35,683 bases of DNA, from contig JAMYWO010000027.1 of the NCBI GenBank assembly GCA_024220525.1, forward strand, positions 9,783-45,465. Direction: 5' to 3'. Positions 24,201 to 32,772 of this stretch are shown in pieces. Position numbers and translations under genes: made by a program. The notes under the pieces are model-generated. The model was not told the DNA's origin and made no database searches. It saw nothing but the letters and a program-made list of their open reading frames with translations. Position 1 is the stretch's first letter. Every line of letters starts with the position of its first letter. The stretch is from Cochliopodium minus (taxonomy: Eukaryota; Discosea; Himatismenida; Cochliopodiidae).

Positions 24201-24493
24201 AAATTTTTAATTCTTATTTAAAATTTAATTTTAATTTAAAATTTTTTATTTTTATTTTTATTTTTTATTTAGTTTTATTTTATTTAAAATTTTTTATTTT
24301 TATTTTTAGAATTGAAGACGATGTCATGCATTATATCAAAACGATGACTAAAAATCGGGAGAACAAAGTCTCTATCTACCTCTTCAACGATCTCATCTGC
24401 ATCACCAAAGTAGAAGAAAACTCCTTCAACATTCTCCACGTTATAAAGTGGTACTCAACTGCCACTGACAAGTTTTGTATATTAACTAAAATG
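21264..24493 (+). CDS. Rho guanine-exchange factor, DH-C1-PH, 3' end missing
   Basis: Activates Rho/Rac GTPases at membranes (family knowledge). Exons: 21264-22457, 22568-22715, 22894-23151, 23265-23361, 23453-23582, 23727-23841, 23963-24137 and 24310-24493; all phases agree over 767 codons. Exon 1 is long, acidic and Asn/Lys-rich, and contains the 100-N gap. The DH domain starts at DTYLNAVEEFLSSERRYVAS and includes the hallmark ISPVQRFPRYVLLMETILSRM region. A C1-like zinc finger follows, with spacing C-x2-C-x11-C-x2-C-x4-H-x2-C-x5-C (YCYSCKNV ... KCKVCGIFCHISC), and then the first half of a PH domain (NKVSIYLFNDLICITKVEEN). A zinc finger between DH and PH is unusual. Exon 8 ends in a GTAAAG donor. 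Without splicing, a stop follows five codons later (24511), leaving the PH domain without its last strands and helix. Downstream sequence belongs to Sec8 on the other strand. Confidence 0.92.
21768..22021. other. 100-N assembly gap between identical 77-bp flanks
   Basis: N bases fill 21845-21944 (exactly 100, the usual code for a gap of unknown size). The 77 bp before it (21768-21844) and the 77 bp after it (21945-22021) are identical, including a G7 run. The interval from one copy to the other is 177 bp, a multiple of three, so the Rho GEF frame is kept with or without it. The simplest reading is that two contigs overlapping by 77 bp were scaffolded instead of merged. A true tandem repeat is the alternative. 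Confidence 0.95.
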
Positions 24494-24699
24494 GTAAAGA
24501 GTTTTTACTAAAATTCTTTTTATTTTTTATAATTTTGATTTTTTTAATTTTTTATTTAATTTAGATATTTTTTTAATTTTATAATTTTTTATTTCAAATT
24601 TATTGATTTTTTATTTTTTATTAATTTTGTATTACGTTACATTTAAAATTCATTTTATTATTTTTTTAACATTTTTTATTTTTAAAAAAAAGAGATTAC
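24494..24699. other. AT-rich junction where two convergent genes lose their 3' exons
   Basis: The Rho GEF (+) enters this 206-bp stretch with a GTAAAG donor, and Sec8 (-) enters it from the other side with a GTAATC donor. No acceptor or exon for either gene follows on its own strand. The sequence is ordinary low-complexity intron-like A/T. It looks like a join of two unrelated introns, by misassembly or by rearrangement. Confidence 0.6.
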
Positions 24700-26729
24700 A
24701 GATTCAGAAGTCAAAGGATTGAAAGCAGCAGAAGAGTTGCTAAACTTGAAAAGAGGACGATTAACCTTGGAAATCTCCGAAAGAGAATTGGTAGACTTTT
24801 CATCAATGAGATGACTAGTGATCAACCTCTCTATCTCCGACTCGAGAGATCTCCAGAAGAACTGAATGGAAAAGTTCTCCATTCCAATGGAAGTTTCCTT
24901 CTCCGAGTTTTTGAGGCTTTCTTCGGTCATTCGGGAGATTTGAAGGTGGTTTCTAAGGATGTTTTGGGAGTGGTTGAAGAGATGGCAAAAAAACCTTGAA
25001 AGAAGGTTTGTTTGTTCTCCTAATTTTTTTTATTTTTATTTTTGTGAATTAAAATTTTTTTAAAATAAATACATTTTAATTAATTATATTTTTATAAAGA
25101 AAAATGAAAGTATTCTATATTAATTAATTGATAGATAAAGAAATAAATTTAAAAGTATTTTTTTAAAAAAATTTTCTTAAAGAAATTTTAATTCATAAAT
25201 CAATAAACAAAAGAATTCATTTTTTATTTATTTTGTGAATTTAAAAAAAATAATTAAAAACTTTTTTCAAAATTAAATTCAAAAAGCTTTAAAAATTTTT
25301 TTACCAATGAGAGGTTCAGAAGTAGGATCAACATCCCTTTTCTTGGAAACAGAAGAACGAGAATGACTCTTATGAAACTCCAACAAACGAGTGACCTGCT
25401 GCTTATAATTGTAATCAAAAGAATCCTGAATTTCAGTGGTGACATAACGTATGCTCCCTAACAAGTTGAGAGCAGCAACAACACTTTGCATCTTCTGAAT
25501 TTTCTGCTCCTCCTTTAGTTTGGCTTGGATGAGCTCGGAGACGACTTCTTTGCTTTGGAACATCTTGATTGGCTCCACTTCTTCGTAGGAGATGTTTTCT
25601 TCGGGTGTGTAGATTATTTCGTTAAGGTATTTTACTATCATATCTGGGAATTTCTAGTTTTAAAATGTTAAAATAAAAAAAATAAAAATAAAAAAATTAA
25701 AAAATGTGAAAACAATAAAAATTTAAAAAAGAAAAACAAAATACTAAAAATATTAAATATTAAAAATAATAAATTTATAAATAAGAAAAAATGAAATTTT
25801 AAAAAATAAAAAAAATAAAAATAAAAAAATTTCTTACGTTTTTTAGTTCCCAAATTGTGTTTATTGTTTTTTTAACTGCAGGTAAACTGTCAATATCTTC
25901 GTCAAGACTCAACTCTATGGCATTGTTGATGAGTATTGCTGCTTCTTTCCATTCTGTTTTGTTCACATGCTCCATAAATTTGTCAGGAACTTGTGAAATT
26001 GTTTCTCTTTTTTAGAAACAAAAAGATTGATATTAAATTAATCTTTTATGAAATTTCTTTGAATGAAAATTTTTGAAATCTGTTTATAAAAGTATGATGT
26101 ATTGAAATTCAAAGAATAATTGATATCACATTATCTTTATAATTCAAATAATTCTCCAAAAAAAAAAAAATTTGTTTGGGGATGCTGATTGTTCCCTTAA
26201 TAACATTATCTTTTGTAGTTTTGATTGATAAAGTTTTTTGTAAAAAAATTTCATCTCATATTAAAACAGAATATGATCTTTGAAGGATCTAATTGCAAAT
26301 AATTTGTTGAATTTATTTTTACATTTTATCCAATGTGTCCAACATATAATCCATGGTTTCTTTAGTGGTTGCCAATTCAATGAATTCCTTGGAATGATTT
26401 GCCATCAATCTCTGAGTATTCTTCAAATTGGAACGAAGGGTATGAATGCTGCTCTGGGTTTGTTGGATCTGCTCAATAATTGCACCAAATGAACTAATAC
26501 TGGTATTGAAACCTGTTTTATGGCAATCTACGATGATCTCCAGCCATTTATCCAATTTCTTCTTATGCTCGTTCAATTTCTCCAATTCCCTCTCTGGATT
26601 GGACTGCTGCAATACCTTTAAGATATATTCCAGCGAATTGAATCCACCAGAAGTGAATTCAGATGGGAATCTATCCATCTCCTCCTTGATCCTCTTCAAT
26701 TCTTTGTTAATATTAATCTCATCTTCCAT
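24700..26729 (-). CDS. SEC8: Exocyst subunit Sec8/EXOC4, N-terminal part only
   Basis: Subunit of the exocyst, which tethers secretory vesicles to the plasma membrane (family knowledge). Exons 26323-26729, 25838-26006, 25305-25653 and 24700-25019 give 415 residues in phase. Sec8 features in order: an N-terminal coiled coil (LEKLNEHKKKLDKWLEIIV, then IEQIQQTQSSIHTLRSNL), the DTLDKIETISQVPDKF turn, EWKEAAILINNAIELS, IWELKNKFPDMIVKYLNEI, and LFKFSNSSAAFNPL, which matches the LFKF segment in the middle of animal EXOC4. Family members are usually about 950-1200 residues, so the C-terminal half is missing. The last exon ends in a GTAATC donor at 24699 that points into the Rho GEF gene. Intron 1 is 316 bp and holds an A13 tract. 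Confidence 0.9.
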
Positions 26730-26896
26730 ATTTCTTTTCTGTAAATAATAAATCCAATGTAAAAGACTTTGATGAAATAAATATGTCTTATTCCTTCAAC
26801 ACAGAATCAAATAAATAAATACAATTTTTTTTTTTTGAATAATTTAAATAATTTAAATAATTTTGAAAGATCATGAAACAATCATAACAACAAAGC

Positions 26897-28411
26897 TTAA
26901 AGTTCACCACAGTCAGTAATGACGATTTTTCCACGTGGTTTCCCGCTTTGAGAACCTTGTGCTTCAATAAGTTTGACGACATTCATTCCATCAATAACTT
27001 CTCCAAAAACACAATGGGCTCCCTAATGTTTTTAATTTGACAAAAAATAAATAAGTATTCGTTCAAAAAAAAAGTAAGAATTTGAAAAAAAAAAAAGAAA
27101 ATTTTACATTCAAATGAGGAGTAGGAACAGTGGTGATGAAAAATTGAGATCCATTAGTATTTTTCCCAGAGTTAGCCATGGACAACACTTTTAAAAAAAA
27201 TTTTAACAAATTGTTTAAAAAAAAATAATAAAGAAAAAAATAATAAAGAAAAATAAAAAAAAATTTTACTTCCAGGTTTGCTGTGTTTAACTTTGAAGTT
27301 TTCGTCTTTAAACTTTTCTCCGTAGATACTTTCTCCTCCGGTTCCGTCTCCTCTTGTAAAGTCACCTCCTTGTAACATGAACTTTGGAATAACTCTGTGG
27401 AAAGCGCAACCCTTGTAGTGAAGAGGTTTTCCAGATTTACCTTTCTGTCGAAAAAAAATTACGATTAAAATATTAAAAAAAAAAAAATCAAAGAAAAATT
27501 TTTTACTCCTTTTTCTCCAGTACACAATGCACGGAAATTGTGGGCAGTTTTAGGTACAATGTCATAGTAGAGTTTCATTGACTAAAACCCCAATAAATTA
27601 TCAAAATAAATCAAAAAATTATTAAAAATGTTTACAATTCTTCCTAAACTTTTGTTTCCCAAAGAAACATCAAAAAATACATTTGGATTTTCTTTCTTTT
27701 CTACGACCTTTGTTTTTTTGTTAGATTCAGTGGTTTCTTCTTCTTTATTTTGTTGATTGTTTTGGTTATTTTGTTGGTTGGATTTTTGGAGCAAGTAAAT
27801 TTTATTTCCGTACAAATCCTTGAGGATGATTCCTTCTCCTTCTTCCTTTTTTTCTAACGTACCTTCAAATTCGATTTTCTAAAATAATGATTTAAATGTT
27901 TTAATATTTAAATAATTATATTATAAAAATAAATAATAATCATAATTACTCTTGAAAGATATTCGTTGTAGGTGTTTTTGATATCAGTTGATGTAATCAC
28001 AAACAATGGAAAATCTCCTGCTTGTTTTCCGATGATTGGATATGATTCATCTCCTTGCTTACACAATCCCAAAGACAAAACGATATCTTGTCTTGGTAAT
28101 TTGATGGTTACCTAAGAAAATCAAAATGGGAAATTAAATATAATGAAAAATTAATTTTCTTTCTTTTTTTTTACAAATCTTTTCTCAGATTTTTCTCCAT
28201 ATTTTTGATCATCTTTTACTTCGAAATTCAATTTTTTGTAGAAAGTTATTGCTTCATCATAATCTTTCACTGTGTTTTGTTAAGGGGAATTAAATTGGTT
28301 TGTTATTTAATTTGGAATTTTGTTACCCAATAAGCAAATAGATCTGATATGAACGTTAATTTTTCTTTTGTTATTGTTATTGTTATTATTGTTATTGTTA
28401 TTTTTACTCAT
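26897..28411 (-). CDS. VOC (glyoxalase-fold)-cyclophilin fusion protein
   Basis: Eight exons (28327-28411, 28175-28269, 27950-28111, 27636-27878, 27507-27581, 27270-27444, 27108-27187, 26897-27022) sum to 1041 nt and 346 residues. After a poly-Asn start, residues about 18-145 are a VOC-superfamily unit: [17 protein letters not shown], then [18 protein letters not shown] and [14 protein letters not shown]. The positions usually holding metal ligands (His in strand 1, Glu in the last strand) are Ser and Tyr, so metal-dependent glyoxalase activity is unlikely. A Gln/Asn/Lys/Glu linker leads to a full cyclophilin (178-346), a peptidyl-prolyl isomerase with FHRVIPKFM (Arg237), Gln245 and QFF (Phe295) intact and a divergent-loop insertion ([11 protein letters not shown]). 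The usual cyclosporin Trp is His303. There is no signal peptide, so it is probably cytosolic or nuclear. The fusion is supported by continuous phase across every intron. Confidence 0.95.
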
Positions 28412-28874
28412 TGTGAGAATATCTTCAATAATTGATTTTTTATTTTATTTATAATTTTTGATTTGAGAAAAAATTAAAAAAAGAGTGAGATAAATACTTT
28501 TAAATTTGATTGATGAAAGATGAACAAATTTGGAATTCCTTGAACATGTTATTGATTGAAATATTTTAATTTCAAATCATTTGTATTCAAAAAAAAAAAA
28601 ACATCACAAAGTTTAAACCATATATATGATATTTTGGACGCTCCGATGAATAATTGCTTTTAATTTTCTAATAAAAGAATTATCCTTCAATGAAATTATT
28701 TTTTCTTTTTTCAAAATTTATTTTGTTGAATAATTGATTCTATTCAAAATCATTGAAGAGAATCATCTGTTTTGCTTTATTACCTAAATTTTTTTGATGA
28801 TGATAATGCAAAATTTTATATAAAAATAAATATTTTAAAATAAAAAAAATTTGTTTGTTACTTAGAGAATAAAA
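28412..28874. other. Divergent intergenic region with TTC-A13 tract
   Basis: Lies between the VOC-cyclophilin gene (-) and the subunit e-like gene (+). It contains a TTC followed by A13 at about 28586-28601, a motif also seen before the Rho GEF and Sec8 genes. The remainder is A/T spacer. A short minus-strand open frame at 28740-28946 overlaps the next gene's first exon and lacks coding character. I see no RNA gene. Confidence 0.55.
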
Positions 28875-29636
28875 ATGACCTCTACATATTGCAATAGATC
28901 TGGATTGATTAGTGTAATTAAATAGAAAATAATAATTATTTGACAAAAGAGCATAATATAAATATTATAAAATTAATAACACATATATTTTTTGATTGTT
29001 AAAAAAATTTAAACAATCAAAAAATATTTTCTAAAATGTGATCCTCTTTTATAAATCTAATAAATCTTGATAATATAATTAATCTTTAAGCAATATATTC
29101 AATTAATTATATTTTACTCTTCATAGAAATATATCTTGAAATATCTTATAGACTTTAAGAGATTATGATTACTTTATAACTTTATTGAACATTATTTTAT
29201 ATAGTTTTTGAGATGGACAGTACCAATAGCTGGATTTTGGTATGGTAAAGAGAAATTACAATTTCTCCGCGAAAAAGAAGGAGAATATCATTGGAATAAA
29301 GAATTAAGATTACAAGCAAAGATCAAACAAGTTGAAGCAGTCAAAAACAAAGAAATAGATGAAATTAATAAAAAACATCAAGACGTAATTGCAAATTATG
29401 AACTCGAATTGTTGAAAGCTTCTGGCAAATGGACTCCTCCTTCTACCTCCTCTTCTGATAAGACTGATTCTTTAAGATTTGTGGAATCCTTGCTCGATGG
29501 TAAATGGGAAGGATGGATGGATGATTATGTATCCAACAAACTCTTCCAGGATATTGCCACCGCATTCGAGAAGAACGATGAATCTTTCTTTTTGAATTCA
29601 TCTCAAGCTATCCTCGACAAAATGAACCAACTATAA
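28875..29636 (+). CDS. Putative mitochondrial ATP synthase subunit e
   Basis: Two exons: 28875-28913 (13 codons, MTSTYCNRSGLIS) and 29205-29636, joined in phase over a 292-bp intron, 156 residues. The second exon is certain by codon content. The first is inferred because exon 2 has no usable ATG and opens right after a TATATAG acceptor. The N-terminus has a short hydrophobic helix with Arg before it and G-x3-G inside it (RWTVPIAGFWYG), followed by a charged helix (KLQFLREKEGEYHWNKELR). This is the layout of subunit e, a small inner-membrane protein that helps F1Fo dimers form. The match is by pattern, not strong identity. The C-terminal 75 residues (KWTPPSTSSS ... WEGWMDDYVSNKLFQDI) exceed the usual length and are not recognised. 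Confidence 0.5.
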
Positions 29637-29706
29637 ATTAATTTGCTTTATAAGAAGAAAATAATATAAACAAAAATAACAAAAAAAAATATATATATTT
29701 TATAAT

Positions 29707-32142
29707 TTGAAAAAAATTGAGGATCATGCTTGTGAAAATAACAACATCCCATTTTCTATTATCAAATATCTGATTGAAAATAAGAGTGAGATCAATTCTA
29801 AATATTCTATTATAGAAACACCACTGAATTTGCTTTGTAGAAATAGGGGTATTCTCTCATTAGATAAAATCAAGTATATGATAGATAAAAAGAGTGAAAT
29901 TGGAAATAATCTTCAAATAATATGTTACAATCCATTGGTGACGATGGATATAATAAAATTTTTCGTTGAAAGTGATGGATTGGAAAAAGCAAAAAATTAT
30001 GATTCGATATTGAATTTGATGAGGAATAGAAATGGGAATTATGAAATGATAAAATATCTCATTTCAAAGAGATTTCAATTAAATTTTTATTATAAAAAAT
30101 ATAATTTGATGAATTATGTTTGCAATAATGAACAAGTAGATTTGGAAACAATAAAAACATTGATTGAAAATAATTGTGATTATAACAACAAAAATGATAG
30201 ATTATTCCCTATCCATTATCTTTGTAAAAATGAAAACGTGAAAGTAGAAATGTTGGAGTATCTCATCGAAAAGAGAGCATTTTTGAATTATTCGAACGAA
30301 TTATGTAAATCTCCACTTATTTTACTTTGTGAAAACAAAAAGGTGACAGTGGAGATGCTACAACTCATGATAGAAAACAAAAGTAATTTGAATGTTTTAG
30401 AAGGTGAAGAATATCTTGGGGTAGAACCTCCCGAAGAAGAATCCAGTGAAAGTGATTCTGAATACGAAGTTCATTTTTGGGGAGATCATAGTCTATTGCT
30501 GGATTATTTTTTCGATTATCCTATTTCAATTAAAGGGAACATTCCTTATAAAAACCTTTTTTTCAATGAAAATATCAATGTAGAGAATATTGTAAAGTTC
30601 ACAATCCCTTTTCTTTGTGCTGGATTTGATGTTAGAAGGAGTTTATTTGATCTAGGGATTTATAAAAATTTCAATCCATTGTGCGAAGAAGTGAATAAAT
30701 TCCTTGAAAATGGAGATGTGTGGAATTTTGAGACACATATTTATTTTTCTAAGCAAATCAAAGAAAAAATAACAACATATTTGATTGCCTTCAAAATATA
30801 TTCGAAAAAGAAAAAGTTGGGTATATTTCCAAAACCTCTCAAAGGAATCATAATGAGACATTTTGTGAATTCTTATTTGGTTGAAATTTTTCGCAAAAAT
30901 AGTCATCTTTATTATAGGGAGAGTTGGAGTAACAAAGAAGATGAACTGAGTGATAGTAATTTAAATTTTTTATTTCAAGATGATCTCAAAGAAGAAGATT
31001 TGATTAGTTTTTTAGAAGATGATGGATACCTAATTTTTTTTTTGAATTCTGAAGGAGAAACACTATTTCATCGGGCTTGCACAGATTCCCAATCATCAAT
31101 AGTTGTTAAGTATTTTTTTGAAAATAAATGTGATATTAATGCAAAAAATTGTGAAGGCAATTTCCCATTATTATTAGCGTTAAAGAATTACAACAAAAGA
31201 GCATCAATGGATATTTTTGAATTTTTAATTCATTCAAAGTGTGACATTAATCAAGTTGGTAATAATGGTAGGTCTGTTTTACACCAAATTTGCCTTTCAA
31301 ATGTTTTTGAACAATCTAAAAACAATAATTATTCGATTGAATTGAAATTAATACGATTATTGATCGAAAATAAATGTAATTTGAATTTGAAAGACAATCG
31401 TGGTCGCACTCCTTTACATTATCTTTGCAGAAACTACTTTTATTTGTGCGAAAAAATTAAAAGTTTGGTCGAAAACAAAAGTCATTTAAATATCATTGAT
31501 GAAAAGAATTTGAATCCTTTCCTCTTACTACTTAAAAAAAGCAATAAATACGACGCTGGAGCCAAAATAACTCCTGAAATAATTAGATATATGATCAACA
31601 TTAAATCCAACATCAATTATGAAAATAAAGGAGAAATGTCACCTTATATTCATTTTATTTTGAAAGAGTTCAAGAAAGATAGCATTAATGAACTTCAACA
31701 ATATTTCATCCCCTTTCTTTGTTTGGGAATAGACTTTGATTTTTTCAACGATTATTTTATTTTTAGCTCAAAGGAAGAATCTGAAGTCTTTTTGAAACAA
31801 AAAGACAATTATTTGAAAATTTTTGTCAAATTTGAAAAGGGTTTGCTTTGGAATCCTTTGAATCATAAATATTTTTTGGAGGAAATTAACTCTTTGGTTC
31901 TTTGTTTTTTTCTTTGTACCAAAGTATTTTCTAAAAGTAGAAGGATTGTAATCACTAAATCTGCTAAGATTAAAGTCATAAAAATGTTTGTTGATAAATA
32001 TTTGAAAGAAAAGAATTCTCAACAATGGGATGTTGTCGAAAATGACAAAAATAATGAAAATAAAAGAAAGGGTGTTGATTTGAGTGATGAAGTTGGAGAT
32101 TACAAATCAAAATCTATTTCAAATAAAAAAATCAAAAAATAA
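29707..32142 (+). CDS. Ankyrin-repeat protein with duplicated W-H module, start unclear
   Basis: One uninterrupted frame of about 811 codons, unlike the seven-exon ankyrin gene at 1.5 kb. It is built as two similar halves. Ankyrin-like repeats (ENKSEIN, FPIHYLCKNENVKVEMLEYL) are followed by an IPFLCAGFD segment and a W-x4-H...FPK block (W codon at 30721). A second ankyrin run (RTPLHYLCRN, LIENKCNLN) is followed by IPFLCLGIDF and a second block (W codon at 31849). It ends in a basic tail with KRKGVDL and KSISNKKIKK, possibly nuclear. The frame is open from 29680 but has no ATG until 29878, which would skip the first repeat. No upstream exon is visible in the 70 bp after the previous gene. It may be 5'-truncated or may start at 29878. 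Function is probably protein binding. Confidence 0.88.
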   Translation: MKKIEDHACENNNIPFSIIKYLIENKSEINSKYSIIETPLNLLCRNRGILSLDKIKYMIDKKSEIGNNLQIICYNPLVTMDIIKFFVESDGLEKAKNYDSILNLMRNRNGNYEMIKYLISKRFQLNFYYKKYNLMNYVCNNEQVDLETIKTLIENNCDYNNKNDRLFPIHYLCKNENVKVEMLEYLIEKRAFLNYSNELCKSPLILLCENKKVTVEMLQLMIENKSNLNVLEGEEYLGVEPPEEESSESDSEYEVHFWGDHSLLLDYFFDYPISIKGNIPYKNLFFNENINVENIVKFTIPFLCAGFDVRRSLFDLGIYKNFNPLCEEVNKFLENGDVWNFETHIYFSKQIKEKITTYLIAFKIYSKKKKLGIFPKPLKGIIMRHFVNSYLVEIFRKNSHLYYRESWSNKEDELSDSNLNFLFQDDLKEEDLISFLEDDGYLIFFLNSEGETLFHRACTDSQSSIVVKYFFENKCDINAKNCEGNFPLLLALKNYNKRASMDIFEFLIHSKCDINQVGNNGRSVLHQICLSNVFEQSKNNNYSIELKLIRLLIENKCNLNLKDNRGRTPLHYLCRNYFYLCEKIKSLVENKSHLNIIDEKNLNPFLLLLKKSNKYDAGAKITPEIIRYMINIKSNINYENKGEMSPYIHFILKEFKKDSINELQQYFIPFLCLGIDFDFFNDYFIFSSKEESEVFLKQKDNYLKIFVKFEKGLLWNPLNHKYFLEEINSLVLCFFLCTKVFSKSRRIVITKSAKIKVIKMFVDKYLKEKNSQQWDVVENDKNNENKRKGVDLSDEVGDYKSKSISNKKIKK

Positions 32143-32243
32143 ATGATTTTATAAAAATAAATAAATAAATTAAAAAAAAGGGATAGTTTAATTGTTTCAC
32201 ATATACATATACCTTAATCATTTCAAAAATCAAAACATATAAA

Positions 32244-32666
32244 ATGAAACAATTAACATTATCACTGATTAAACAAGATGTATATGCGAATAAAGATAAA
32301 GTACTGAAAGAGATTAAGGATAATTTCAAGGTATTGGCCTACAAGGAGATCAAAATGAAGAGGATACAAGCAGAAGATTTCTACAAAGAACACAAAGGCA
32401 AATTTTTTTACCCTAGATTGGTTAATTTCATGTCCAGAGGTACCACCATTGCTTTGATATTAGAAGGAGAAGATAGCATATCTAGATGGAGAAAAATGAT
32501 GGGTCCAACTCATTTGGCCACCGCCAAAATGAATGCTCCTGAGAGCATCAGGGCGAAATATGCATTTAGTGATACTCGAAATGCTGTGCATGGATCTGAT
32601 AGTCAAGAATCTGCTTCAAGAGAGATTCAATTTTTCTTTCCTGAGATAAAAATCGAGAGCATTTGA
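32244..32666 (+). CDS. Nucleoside diphosphate kinase, NME6-like
   Basis: Single-exon gene of 140 residues, the length of an NDK domain. It transfers gamma-phosphate from ATP to nucleoside diphosphates through a phospho-His intermediate (family knowledge). Visible motifs are LIKQD near the start, FYKEHKGKFFYPRLVNFM, WRKMMGPTHLATAKMNAPES, and the active-site block RNAVHGSDSQESASREI with His116. The phrasing FFYPRLVNFMSRG ... WRKMMGPT ... DTRNAVHGSDS ... SASREIQFFFPE is closer to group II NME6 than to the abundant NME1/2 type. Human NME6 is mitochondrial and barely active as a kinase, so activity here should not be assumed. The N-terminus has no obvious presequence. The start is the first ATG, 101 bp after the previous stop. 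Confidence 0.92.
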   Translation: MKQLTLSLIKQDVYANKDKVLKEIKDNFKVLAYKEIKMKRIQAEDFYKEHKGKFFYPRLVNFMSRGTTIALILEGEDSISRWRKMMGPTHLATAKMNAPESIRAKYAFSDTRNAVHGSDSQESASREIQFFFPEIKIESI

Positions 32667-32772
32667 AATATTTATTAAACATTGTATAATCCATTATCTT
32701 TATATATATTGCTTTGTTGATGTTGTTTATGTGTTTAATGAAACCTATAAAATTTTCTTTCAAATAAAAAAA

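Noticed and set aside
24700-24817. A further Rho GEF exon on the plus strand (open frame after an AG at 24694)
   Set aside because: It is the exact complement of a Sec8 exon whose product matches EXOC4 (LFKFSNSS). The plus-strand frame has no PH character and ends in a stop.
24811-24999. Plus-strand open frame of about 62 codons
   Set aside because: Antisense shadow of the last visible Sec8 exon.
28740-28946. Minus-strand open frame of about 68 codons
   Set aside because: Lies in spacer and over the inferred first exon of the subunit e-like gene, with low-complexity composition and no recognisable motif.
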